From Caldinitratiruptor microaerophilus (lineage in GTDB: Bacteria > Bacillota > Sulfobacillia > Symbiobacteriales > ZC4RG38): DNA of 64,000 nt. The stretch is taken from contig NZ_AP025628.1 in NCBI RefSeq assembly GCF_025999835.1, positions 310,001 through 374,000 on the forward strand, in the 5' to 3' direction. The position numbers and the translations under genes are program-made. Below, in pieces: positions 33,555 to 41,020 of the stretch; within the stretch, counting starts at the first letter, position 1, and each line of letters starts with the position of its first letter. The notes below the pieces were generated by a model that saw nothing but the letters and a program-made list of their open reading frames with translations, was not told the origin of the DNA and did no database searches.

Positions 33555-34715
33555 ATGCAGATATACGAGCGCTTCATCCAGGGGGACCGGCGCGCCCTGG
33601 CCCGGGCCATCACGCTGGCCGAGAACGGGGCGCCCGAGGCGACGGCGCTCATCCGCGACGTCTTCGGCCGGACCGGACGGGCCCACGTGATCGGGGTGAC
33701 GGGCCCGCCCGGGGCGGGGAAGTCCACCCTGGTGGACCGGCTGGCCGTGGCGCTGAGGGCCCGGGGCCGGACGGTGGCGATCGTGGCCGTCGACCCATCG
33801 AGCCCCTTCTCCGGGGGCGCCATCCTCGGTGACCGCATCCGGATGCAGCACTCCCTCGCCGACCCCGGCATCTTCATGCGGAGCCTGGCGAGCCGGGGCC
33901 ACCTGGGCGGCCTCTCCCTGGCGACGGCCGACGTGGTGCTGCTCCTCGACGCCTTCGGCTTCGACGTGATCCTGGTCGAGACCGTGGGTGCGGGTCAGTC
34001 CGAGGTCGAGATCATGGGGCTCGCCCACACCACCCTTGTGGTGCTGGTGCCGGGCCTGGGCGACGACATCCAGGCGATCAAGGCCGGCATCCTCGAGATC
34101 GGCGACGTGTTCGCGGTGAACAAGGCCGACCGCGAAGGGGCGGACCGGACCGTCACCGAGATCGAGATGATGCTCGACCTGGGCCACGTGGGGGAACCCG
34201 GGATGAACCGCTGGCCGCAGGACGCCCGGGTGCCTGCCGCGGCCGGATACCAGGGTCTGGAGCGGCTCGACCCGCGCGGTCACCACGCCGACCTGCACGC
34301 GCTCCCCGAGGGGGTAGCCAGGGGGCCGGCGGCGGCCACGGGGCTCATGACGGCCGCCATGCGCCACACGGCCGCGCGGCACGGCCTGCCGGCGCCCGGC
34401 GCGATCTCCTGGCGGCCGCCCGTGGTGCGGACGGTGGCCCGGGACGACCGGGGCACCGAGGAACTGGTCGACCGCCTGCTCGAGCACCTCGCGTTCCTGC
34501 GCGAGTCGGGGCGGTGGGACGCCCGCCTGCGCCTGGACGCCGAGGCGCGCCTCCGCGAGCTCGTGTCGCTGTACGCCACCCGGGCGGTGCTCGGGCGCGC
34601 CTCGGAGTCCGGCGACCTGGAGCGGCTGGCGGGGGCCGTGGCGGCACGGGAGGTCGACCCGTACACGGCGGCGGAGACGCTCCTCTCCCGCCACCTGGGC
34701 GAGCCGCCGGGGTGA
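33555..34715 (+). CDS. meaB: MeaB-family GTPase, mutase chaperone, with an internal insertion
   Basis: 386 residues. MeaB protects and reloads methylmalonyl-CoA mutase with cobalamin. The Walker A motif is GVTGPPGAGKSTLVDRLA, and VAVDPSSPFSGGAILGDRIR, VETVGAGQSEVEIM, VLVPGLGDDIQAIKAGILEI and NKADREGADR are all conserved. After EIEMMLDLG (about residue 210) some 60-70 residues rich in Pro/Ala/His/Gly intervene before ISWRPPVVRTVARDDRGTEEL. In standard members these two motifs lie much closer. The total length is therefore about 60 residues above the usual 310-330. ATG 33555 is 3 nt after the B12 subunit gene. Confidence 0.92.
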   Translation: MQIYERFIQGDRRALARAITLAENGAPEATALIRDVFGRTGRAHVIGVTGPPGAGKSTLVDRLAVALRARGRTVAIVAVDPSSPFSGGAILGDRIRMQHSLADPGIFMRSLASRGHLGGLSLATADVVLLLDAFGFDVILVETVGAGQSEVEIMGLAHTTLVVLVPGLGDDIQAIKAGILEIGDVFAVNKADREGADRTVTEIEMMLDLGHVGEPGMNRWPQDARVPAAAGYQGLERLDPRGHHADLHALPEGVARGPAAATGLMTAAMRHTAARHGLPAPGAISWRPPVVRTVARDDRGTEELVDRLLEHLAFLRESGRWDARLRLDAEARLRELVSLYATRAVLGRASESGDLERLAGAVAAREVDPYTAAETLLSRHLGEPPG

Positions 34716-34733
34716 CGCACAGGAGGGACCCGC

Positions 34734-35900
34734 ATGAACTTCTTCCTCACCGACGAGCAACAGGCGCTGCGCGAGGCGGTGCGGGAGTTCGCCGAGGAGG
34801 AGATCGCCCCCCGCTCCGCCGAGTACAACCGGCGCCACGAGTTCCCGCGGGACAACTTCCGGCGTCTGGCGGAGCTTGGCTACCTGAACATGCAGCTCCC
34901 GGAGAAGTACGGCGGGCAGGGGCTCGACTGGGTCAGCTACACGATCGTGGTGGAGGAACTCGCCCGGGCATGCGCGGCCACGGCGGTGATCTACGAGGTC
35001 CACTCTTCCCTGCACTCCGAGGCCATCTACCGCTTCGGCACCGAGGAGCAGCGCATGCGCTACCTGCCCCGGCTCTCCCGGGGCGAACTCCTGGGCGCGT
35101 ACGCGCTGACGGAGCCCGGGGCCGGTTCCGACGCGGCGGCGATCCAGACCCGGGCCGAGCGGCGCGGCGACGTGTACGTCCTGAACGGGCAGAAGGCGTT
35201 CATCACGAGCGGCGGGGTGGCGGACAGCTACATCGTCTTCGCCCGCACGGACCCCGCGCCGGGCCACCGCGGGATCACGGCGTTCATCGTCGAGAAGGGT
35301 GCGCCGGGCCTGCGCTTCGGCCCGCCGGAGCGGAAGATGGGCCTCCACGCCTCGCCGACCACCGCCATGTACCTGGAGGACTGCCGGGTCCCCGTGGCCA
35401 ACCGGCTGGGGGACGAGGGGCAGGGTTTCGCCATCGCCATGGCGATCCTGGACCGGGGGCGGGTCGGCATCGGCGCCCAGGCGGTCGGGATCGCCCAGGC
35501 GGCGCTGGACGACGCTCTCGCCTACGCCCGGCAGCGCCACACGTTCGGCAAGCCGATCGCCGAGCACCAGGCCATCGCCTTCAAGCTGGCCGACATGGCG
35601 ACGGAGATCGACGCCGCCCGGCTCCTGGTCTACCGCGCGGCCTTCCTGCTGGGACAGGGGCGCCCCTGCCGCAGGGAGGTGTCGATGGCCAAGCTCTTCG
35701 CCTCGGAGGTCGCGATGCGGGCGACCACCGAGGCCGTGCAGATCCTCGGCGGCTACGGGTACATGGAGGACTACCGGGTCGAGCGCCTCATGCGCGAGGC
35801 GAAGGTGACCCAGATCTACGAGGGCACGTCGGAGATCCAGCGGATCGTGATCAGCCGGGAACTGCTCCGGGGGCTGCGGGAGGAGGCCGCGGTCCGCTGA
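34734..35900 (+). CDS. Acyl-CoA dehydrogenase
   Basis: 388 residues, FAD-dependent. FFLTDEQQALREAVREFAEE at the N-terminus, YALTEPGAGSDAAAI and NGQKAFITSGGVAD around the flavin, the RQRHTFGKPIAEHQAI loop, and the C-terminal QILGGYGYMEDY with the catalytic Glu in QIYEGTSEIQR. This is the short-chain/branched-chain (butyryl- or isobutyryl-like) group. The exact acyl chain cannot be read from sequence. ATG 34734 follows AGGAGGGACCCGC. It is the last gene of the mutase operon, 18 bp after meaB. Confidence 0.95.
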   Translation: MNFFLTDEQQALREAVREFAEEEIAPRSAEYNRRHEFPRDNFRRLAELGYLNMQLPEKYGGQGLDWVSYTIVVEELARACAATAVIYEVHSSLHSEAIYRFGTEEQRMRYLPRLSRGELLGAYALTEPGAGSDAAAIQTRAERRGDVYVLNGQKAFITSGGVADSYIVFARTDPAPGHRGITAFIVEKGAPGLRFGPPERKMGLHASPTTAMYLEDCRVPVANRLGDEGQGFAIAMAILDRGRVGIGAQAVGIAQAALDDALAYARQRHTFGKPIAEHQAIAFKLADMATEIDAARLLVYRAAFLLGQGRPCRREVSMAKLFASEVAMRATTEAVQILGGYGYMEDYRVERLMREAKVTQIYEGTSEIQRIVISRELLRGLREEAAVR

Positions 35901-35933
35901 CGGCGACGCTCGCCCGGACACGCCGTGTCGCGC

Positions 35934-36542
35934 TCAGGAGGTGCCGGCCGGCGGCCGGCGGGCCACCAGCGTGGCCAGCCCCCGGACCGCATCCTCTCCG
36001 TAGTGCAGGACCTCCCAGTCCCGGAAGGTATCGAGGAGTTCCCCGGGCCTCAGCGTGTGGTCCGGCCGGTGGCGGAGCCCCGGCCCGGCGGCGTAGAAGC
36101 TGTGGTAGAACACGACGCCGCCGGGCCGCACCGCGCGGCGGATGTGCGGCAGCAGCGGGCGGTGGAGGTAGAGGGTGACGACCACCAGGTCGTACGCTTG
36201 GGGAGGGATGTCGACCGGGCCCGCCTCCAGGTCGACCTGGCGGGTGCGCAGCCGGTCCCGGTTCCCGGCGGGGACCTCCTCCCGCAGGATGCGGAGGCCC
36301 TCGTCGCTGACGTCCCAGGCGTCGACCTCGTAGCCCAGGCTCAGGAGGTAGAGGGTGTTCCGCCCGGCGCCGCAGGCCAGGTCGAGGGCGCGCAGCGGTC
36401 GCCCCGGCGGCCGGGAAGTCGCGTGGGGCAAGAGGTGGGACAGTTCGACCAGGCGGGGGCTGGGTAGCCGGGAGAACTCCCCGGCGGCGTAGCGGCGGTT
36501 CCAGCGCTCCTGCGCGCTCTCGGGCTCAGGGGCCTCGGGCAC
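35934..36542 (-). CDS. Class I SAM-dependent methyltransferase, TehB-like
   Basis: 202 residues. WNRRYAAGEFSRLPSPRLVE at the N-terminus, motif I ALDLACGAGRNTLYLLSLGY, VDAWDVSDEGLRIL, and YDLVVVTLYLHRPLLPHIRRA followed by VRPGGVVFYHSF. This order is that of the TehB/thiopurine-type small-molecule methyltransferases. GTG 36542 is 6 nt after GGAGGGG. The frame's earlier GTG 36560 overlaps the ribosome site. It converges on the acyl-CoA dehydrogenase gene. Substrate unknown. Confidence 0.85.
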   Translation of the reverse strand: MPEAPEPESAQERWNRRYAAGEFSRLPSPRLVELSHLLPHATSRPPGRPLRALDLACGAGRNTLYLLSLGYEVDAWDVSDEGLRILREEVPAGNRDRLRTRQVDLEAGPVDIPPQAYDLVVVTLYLHRPLLPHIRRAVRPGGVVFYHSFYAAGPGLRHRPDHTLRPGELLDTFRDWEVLHYGEDAVRGLATLVARRPPAGTS

Positions 36543-36734
36543 GGCACGCCCCTCCTCCACGTCGCCTCCATCATAGCACGAGGCGCGCGGCGTGGGGCCC
36601 GATCGCTGCCGCGCTGCGTATGCCCGCGGGGGTCACGACTGCAACCCCGAAATACGGGCCTTGCGTTGCCGACCCGCCAGTGTGGCGCGGCCGGCCCGTC
36701 GCCATGACTAGGTCGGACAGGCGGTGTCGCGCAG

Positions 36735-36766
36735 GACCGCACCCGCCGTTTGGGGCAGGTGCGGTC
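36735..36766 (-). terminator. Hairpin downstream of NP-repeat gene 4
   Basis: GACCGCACC (36735-36743) and GGTGCGGTC (36758-36766) form a perfect 9-bp stem with a 14-nt loop, about 30 bp beyond the stop codon of the minus-strand gene. No T-run. Confidence 0.5.
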
Positions 36767-36796
36767 GCGCACGCGTCCCGCCGCCCGGCGGATGCC

Positions 36797-37306
36797 TCAG
36801 AGGCCGAGGGAGAGCAGGAGCGCTGTCGTGTCGTCCAGGACGCCCAGCGGCCCCGTCACGGCGATACCGGGCACGCCGAAGAAGGGGGTGCCGAAGACGG
36901 CCGCGAACTGGCCGGTGAGGATCGGGTTCACCGCCACCTGAGCCAGCAGGGCCGGGCATGCGGCCATGATGGAGGCGACGGTCGGGTTGGCGAGGAGGAG
37001 GTTCACCAGCTGGATGTTGGCGGCCACCTGCGCGGCCAGGGTCGGGTTGGCCCGCAGCACGGCGGCCAGGCTGGGGTTCACGGTGGAGATCAGGTTGATG
37101 AGCTGCTGGGCGGTCAGGGAAACCCCGATCGCGCTGGGGCCCACAGCCGGAGCCACGGTCGGGATCGCCGCCGGAGCCGTGAGGCCGGTGATCCCGGTCA
37201 CGGCGGGCGGTACCGCCGCCGGCGGGCAGTTGACCACCACCGTGGGTGCCGCCGCCGGGGTCACCGGGGTGACGCGGACCTCGGTCACGCCGCCTCTCTT
37301 GTCCAT
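36797..37306 (-). CDS. Hydrophobic NP-repeat protein 4, unknown family
   Basis: 169 residues from ATG 37306, directly after GGAGGTGAAAGC. The first 55 residues are Val/Thr/Pro/Ala-rich with one Cys (VVVNCPPAAVPP). A helical repeat region follows in which Asn-Pro or Cys-Pro recurs every 8-12 residues: STVNPSLAAVLRANPTLAAQ, VNLLLANPTVASIMAACP and LLAQVAVNPILTGQFAAVFG. It ends DDTTALLLSLGL. The NP-x-L/V-A-A pattern links it to the three proteins at 29.9-31.3 kb. A CATA-N3-TA element, the -10 form used by mother-cell sigma-K, lies 32 nt upstream, which points to a late sporulation protein. No known family is recognised. Confidence 0.7.
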   Translation of the reverse strand: MDKRGGVTEVRVTPVTPAAAPTVVVNCPPAAVPPAVTGITGLTAPAAIPTVAPAVGPSAIGVSLTAQQLINLISTVNPSLAAVLRANPTLAAQVAANIQLVNLLLANPTVASIMAACPALLAQVAVNPILTGQFAAVFGTPFFGVPGIAVTGPLGVLDDTTALLLSLGL

Positions 37307-37338
37307 GCTTTCACCTCCGGGGCAGAGAGGCTCACGGG

Positions 37339-37347
37339 TATCTTATG
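37339..37347 (-). promoter_or_regulatory. Sigma-K/E-like -10 element
   Basis: CATAAGATA on the minus strand fits CATA-N3-TA. It lies 32 nt before the NP-repeat gene 4 start. A -35 'AC' at the right distance is not evident, so the call is tentative. Confidence 0.4.
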
Positions 37348-37400
37348 TAAAGCCCCGGCCAGCGGCGCGCCGCGGCCCCGGCGGCCGGCGAGATGGAACA

Positions 37401-37495
37401 TGGAGGCCGCGGATGGGAGTCGAACCCATCTCCGGACGCTGTGGTCCGGACGCCAGGGTTTGCAGCCCCGGGGGAACACCGGTTCCATCGCGGCC
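37401..37495 (-). tRNA. Selenocysteine-tRNA-like tRNA with Cys identity (anticodon GCA)
   Basis: A 95-nt tRNA with encoded CCA. From nt 1: acceptor GGCCGCG pairs with CGCGGCC (nt 85-91) over 7 bp. D-stem GGAAC/GTTCC has a 4-nt loop CGGT, as in E. coli tRNA-Sec. The anticodon stem CGGGG/CCCTG carries the loop CTGCAAA, so the anticodon is GCA (nt 33-35, 37463-37461). The variable arm is a perfect 7-bp stem TCCGGAC/GTCCGGA with a 6-nt loop. T-arm is ATGGG-TTCGACT-CCCAT, and one extra C (nt 84) that can pair with G66 makes the 3' branch 13 nt long, as in bacterial tRNA-Sec. The discriminator is U92 (position 73). GCA and U73 are CysRS determinants, while tRNA-Sec has UCA and G73. tRNA-Sec recoded to UGC/UGU is the alternative. 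It cannot be an ordinary tRNA-Cys, which has a short variable loop. Confidence 0.85.
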
Positions 37496-37501
37496 AGGCT
37501 C

Positions 37502-37507
37502 ATTTTA
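37502..37507 (-). promoter_or_regulatory. -10 box of the tRNA gene
   Basis: TAAAAT on the minus strand ends 6 nt before tRNA nucleotide 1, so transcription probably starts at or next to the mature 5' end. The -35 region (GGGGAC about 17 bp upstream) is weak. Confidence 0.5.
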
Positions 37508-37638
37508 CCCCGGCTGCGCGCTCCGTCCCCCGCACCGCGAGGCTTGTCCCGGCGGTCGTAGCGCTCGGAGGGAAGCCGAACCCGCACGGAGAATCCCTCC
37601 TGGCAACTGCCGGACAGCGGGCGTGGAGGGGAGCAGGG

Positions 37639-38169
37639 GTGGATCAGGAGCTGCGAGAGTACCTCGACAGGCGCTTCGGAGGGGTCGAAGAGCGGATCGG
37701 GCGTGTCGAGGAGCGAATCGGCCGCGTCGAAGGGCGCCTGAGCCGACTGGAAGAGCGCATCGGAGGAGTGGAGGGAAGCCTCGAGCATCTGGGAGGCCGC
37801 CTCGACAGGGTGGAGGAGCGCCTCGACGGCATGGCCCGGCGCCTCGACGGGGTGGAGGAGCGCCTCGGCGGCGTGGAGGAGCGCGTCGGCAGCGTGGAGG
37901 CGCGCGTCGGGCGTGCAGAAGAAGAGCTGAGGGCCCTGCACGCCGAAACCGGCCGTGTCGGAACCAATCTGGACTCGCTGCAAGACCAGGTTCGACTCGT
38001 GGCGGAGAGCCACTCGATCCTGTACGGGGCCATCGACCGCCAGTACGAGGAAGTGAGGGCCGAGATGCGGGACGTGCGCTCTCTGCTCAAGGTGTGGAAC
38101 GAGCTGGTCCCGCTGCGGCTGCGCGATGTCGAGGAGCGGATCCGCGAGCGGGCCGGCCCTGCGTCGTGA
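37639..38169 (+). CDS. Coiled-coil heptad-repeat protein
   Basis: 176 residues from GTG 37639 with GGAGGGG upstream. After DQELREYLDRRFGG, about twelve 7-residue units follow with the pattern G/R-V-E-E-R-I/L-G/D (for example GVEERIGRVEERIGRVEGRL), a regular heptad with hydrophobic residues at a and d. The C-terminal 70 residues continue as helix (LDSLQDQVRLVAESHSILYG). No membrane segment, no Cys. It should form a long rod-like oligomer. The function is unknown. The start is about 145 bp from the divergent tRNA gene. Confidence 0.75.
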   Translation: MDQELREYLDRRFGGVEERIGRVEERIGRVEGRLSRLEERIGGVEGSLEHLGGRLDRVEERLDGMARRLDGVEERLGGVEERVGSVEARVGRAEEELRALHAETGRVGTNLDSLQDQVRLVAESHSILYGAIDRQYEEVRAEMRDVRSLLKVWNELVPLRLRDVEERIRERAGPAS

Positions 38170-38223
38170 CCGGGCCGGCAGGCCCGGCACCCGGTCCTGG
38201 AGGGCTGGCTGGCCAGAGCGCCG

Positions 38224-38502
38224 CTACCGCCGGGCGACGTACTTCTCCCGGATCCGGCGAAGCCACTCGAGCTGAGCGGCGAGCGCCTCGTCCTTCCGGG
38301 CCGCCAGGTCGGGGTTCGCCGCGGCCATGGTCTCCATGTTGCCCACGATGTCCGCTTCGACGCTGTCCAGGAACTCCGCCAGCAGCTCGGGGCTGACCGG
38401 TCCGAAATCCCCTGCGACCACCCTGTCCAGGAACTCGGTCAGGTCCGGGTGGCCGTCCATCTGAAACGCCACGTACCGATCCCGCAGTTCCTCCAGGTTC
38501 AT
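38224..38502 (-). CDS. Small acidic helical protein of unknown function
   Basis: 92 residues from ATG 38502, with GGAGGTGGGAACCGGT upstream. The sequence NLEELRDRYVAFQMDGHPDL begins a mainly helical acidic protein with a basic tail (RRIREKYVARR). No known motif, Cys or membrane segment. It converges on the coiled-coil gene and is divergent from cysK. Confidence 0.6.
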   Translation of the reverse strand: MNLEELRDRYVAFQMDGHPDLTEFLDRVVAGDFGPVSPELLAEFLDSVEADIVGNMETMAAANPDLAARKDEALAAQLEWLRRIREKYVARR

Positions 38503-38677
38503 ACCGGTTCCCACCTCCGCGCGGGTCCGCACCGGAGATTGACGAGGGGCCCGTCGTAGCCGGCGCACGTCCGCCTGCCGGCGGGGCCCTCATCGTGTTC
38601 ATCGCGCCTCCCGGCGATCCCTTCCGCCGGCGGGCAGGATGATACCGGCGAGGTCAGGCGCCGCGGGCAAATCCCAC

Positions 38678-38706
38678 GTGAACAAATCGGAATTACAGTA
38701 TATGAT
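38678..38706 (+). promoter_or_regulatory. Promoter of cysK and the cystathionine gene
   Basis: GTGAAC (38678-38683), 17-bp spacer, TATGAT (38701-38706). It sits in a locally A/T-rich stretch, about 60 bp upstream of the cysK start. No T-box or SAM riboswitch was recognised in the short leader. Confidence 0.7.
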
Positions 38707-38767
38707 GGAGGTGGCGCCGGCACGTGCGGCAGACCCGGCGCGCAACACACGACAAGGGGTGCGTGCG

Positions 38768-39694
38768 GTGGCAAGGGTCGCAGAAGGCATCCGTGACCTG
38801 GTGGGCAACACGCCGCTCATGCGGCTTCGGAACATGGGTGTCCCCGACGGGGTCGAAGTCTACGCCAAGCTGGAGATGTTCAACCCCGGCGGCAGCGTGA
38901 AGGACCGGATCGGGGTGGCGATGCTGGACCGGGCGGAGGCCGAGGGCCGTCTGCGCCCGGGGGGGACGGTGATCGAGCCCACGGCCGGCAACACGGGGAT
39001 CGGCCTGGCCCTGGCGGCGGTGGGCAGGGGCTACCGGGTCATCTTCGTGATGCCGCAGAAGTTCGACGGGGAGAAGTCGGCCCTCATGCGGGCCCTGGGC
39101 GCGGAGATCGTCCTCACGCCGAACGAGGAGGGGATGGCCGGGGCGATCCGCCGGGCGCACGAGCTGGCTGCGGCGATCCCGGGCAGCTTCGTGCCGAACC
39201 AGTTCGAGAACCCGGCCAACCCGGACGCCCACTACCGCACGACGGGTCCGGAGATCTGGCGCGACCTGGACGGCCGGCTCGACGTGTTCGTTGCCGGGGT
39301 GGGCAGCGGCGGCACGTTCACCGGCGTGGCCCGCTACCTCAAGGCGCAGGACCCGGCCATCCGCTGCGTGGCGGTGGAGCCGGAGGGCTCGATCATCGGC
39401 GGCGGCCCGAAGGGCACCTACAAGGTCGAAGGGATCGGCAACTGGTTCGTCCCCGCCGTGATGGACGTGTCCCTGGCCGACCGCTTTCTCCGCGTGCCGG
39501 ACCGGGCCGCCTTCGACACGGTTCGGGAACTCGCCCGTCGGGAGGGGCTCCTGGTGGGGTCCTCGAGCGGGGCGGCCGTCTGGGCCGCGCTGGAGGTGGC
39601 ACGGGAGTCGGCGCCCGGCACTCGCATTGCCGTGGTCCTGCCGGACTCGAGCGAGCGGTACCTGTCCCGGCGGATCTACGAGCAGGAACTCTGA
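38768..39694 (+). CDS. cysK: Cysteine synthase (O-acetylserine sulfhydrylase)
   Basis: 308 residues, the standard CysK length. It makes cysteine from O-acetylserine and sulfide with PLP. RDLVGNTPLMRL, the PLP lysine in NPGGSVKDRIG, the EPTAGNTGIGLALAA substrate loop, GVGSGGTFTGVARYL and the C-terminal VGSSSGAAVWAAL. GTG 38768 has AAGGGG 8 nt upstream. Earlier in-frame codons lie in the promoter leader. The following cystathionine gene suggests a cysteine/methionine transsulfuration unit. Confidence 0.95.
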   Translation: MARVAEGIRDLVGNTPLMRLRNMGVPDGVEVYAKLEMFNPGGSVKDRIGVAMLDRAEAEGRLRPGGTVIEPTAGNTGIGLALAAVGRGYRVIFVMPQKFDGEKSALMRALGAEIVLTPNEEGMAGAIRRAHELAAAIPGSFVPNQFENPANPDAHYRTTGPEIWRDLDGRLDVFVAGVGSGGTFTGVARYLKAQDPAIRCVAVEPEGSIIGGGPKGTYKVEGIGNWFVPAVMDVSLADRFLRVPDRAAFDTVRELARREGLLVGSSSGAAVWAALEVARESAPGTRIAVVLPDSSERYLSRRIYEQEL

Positions 39695-39719
39695 GCGTGC
39701 ACGTCCGGAGGTGGGATCC

Positions 39720-40859
39720 GTGCGATTCGCCACCCGCTGCATCCACGGTGGACCCGGGCCCGATCCCCTCACCGGGGCCGTCAACGTGCCGGTGTACCTC
39801 ACGTCCACCTACCGTCAGGAGGCCATCGGCCGCCACAAGGGGTACGAGTACTCGCGCACCGGCAACCCCACCCGCGCGGCGCTGGAGCAGCTGATCGCCG
39901 GTCTCGAGGGCGGGAGCCGGGGGCTGGCCTTCGGTTCCGGGCTGGCCGCGCTCACCACGATCCTGCTCCTCTTCCAGGCCGGCGACCACCTGATCCTGGG
40001 GGACGACGTGTACGGGGGCACCTTCCGCCTGCAGGACAAGGTGTTCCGGCGCTTCGGGCTCGAGGCCACCCGGGTGGACACCACCCGCCCGGAGGCGGTG
40101 GCCGCCGCCTTCACCCCCCGCACCCGGGCGGTGCTGGTGGAGTCGCCCACCAACCCCCTGCTCAAGATCTCCGACCTGCGCGCCCTGGCCGAACTGGCCC
40201 ACGCGCGTGACGCCCTCCTCATCGTGGACAACACCTTCATGACCCCCTACTTCCAGCGACCGCTCGAACTGGGCGCCGACGTGGTGTGGCACAGCGCCAC
40301 CAAGTACCTGGGTGGTCACAGCGACGTGGTGCTCGGCCTCGTGGTGGCCCGCGACCCGGCGCTGGGGGAGCGGCTCGCCTTCCTCCAGAACGCGGCGGGA
40401 GCGGTGCCCGGGCCGCTGGACTGCTACCTGGTCATCCGGGGCATCGCCACCCTGCCGCTCCGGATGCAGGCCCACGAGGCGGGTGCCCGGCGGGTCGCGT
40501 CGTACCTTGCCGCCCATCCCCGCGTCCGCCGGGTCTACTACCCGGGCCTCCCGGATCACCCGGGCCGGGAGGTGCACGAGCGTCAGGCGACGGGCTACGG
40601 CGGCATGATCGCCTTCGACGTGGGCTCGGCCCGTGCGGCCGAGCGCGTGGTGGAGCGGGTCAGGCTGTTCTACCTGGCGGAGAGCCTCGGCGGGGTGGAG
40701 AGCCTCATCGAGGTGCCCTCCCGCATGACCCACGGCTCGCTGCCCGCCGAGGTCCGGGAGGCCCTCGGGATCACGGACGGGCTCATCCGCCTCTCGGTGG
40801 GGGTCGAGGACCCCGAGGACCTCGTCGCCGACCTCGACCAGGCGCTGGCGGGCATCTGA
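39720..40859 (+). CDS. Cystathionine gamma-synthase/gamma-lyase family enzyme
   Basis: 379 residues of the Cys/Met metabolism PLP family. RFATRCIHGGPGPDPLTGAV at the start, YEYSRTGNPTRAALEQLIAG, the PLP-lysine motif HSATKYLGGHSDVVLG, and the C-terminal ESLGGVESLIEVPSRMTHGS and LIRLSVGVEDPEDL. Members include MetB, MccB (CGL) and MetC, and they are hard to separate by sequence. The pairing with cysK resembles mccA/mccB of Bacillus, which converts homocysteine to cysteine, so gamma-lyase is slightly favoured. GTG 39720 follows GGAGGTGGGATCC. Confidence 0.92.
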   Translation: MRFATRCIHGGPGPDPLTGAVNVPVYLTSTYRQEAIGRHKGYEYSRTGNPTRAALEQLIAGLEGGSRGLAFGSGLAALTTILLLFQAGDHLILGDDVYGGTFRLQDKVFRRFGLEATRVDTTRPEAVAAAFTPRTRAVLVESPTNPLLKISDLRALAELAHARDALLIVDNTFMTPYFQRPLELGADVVWHSATKYLGGHSDVVLGLVVARDPALGERLAFLQNAAGAVPGPLDCYLVIRGIATLPLRMQAHEAGARRVASYLAAHPRVRRVYYPGLPDHPGREVHERQATGYGGMIAFDVGSARAAERVVERVRLFYLAESLGGVESLIEVPSRMTHGSLPAEVREALGITDGLIRLSVGVEDPEDLVADLDQALAGI

Positions 40860-41020
40860 GGGCCGCGGCAGGGCGCCGCCCCGGTGACCGGGCCGTCCGG
40901 GAGGAAGTGCCAGGCCGGTGGGCGAAACTCGTTCCAAGCGGTGCACACAGATTACAGCACCCGTGAGGACCACCGGACCGGGGGAGAGGGGCCGGTCCAC
41001 AGGGCAGGGGGCAGGACGGA

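Noticed and set aside
37401-37495. Calling the tRNA a Ser or Leu tRNA because of its long variable arm
   Set aside because: The loop CTGCAAA gives GCA with U33 in place, the discriminator is U, the D-loop has 4 nt and the 3' branch is 13 nt. None of these fit tRNA-Ser or tRNA-Leu.
37401-37495. The Sec-like tRNA as decoder of the TGA in the AhpD-like gene
   Set aside because: G34 does not pair with the A of UGA. A separate tRNA-Sec with UCA would be needed.
38503-38767. T-box or SAM riboswitch upstream of cysK
   Set aside because: The leader between the predicted promoter and start is about 60 nt, too short, and lacks the conserved motifs.
40860-41020. c-di-GMP riboswitch upstream of the chemoreceptor
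   Set aside because: I could not find the conserved GEMM core or the two-stem layout.
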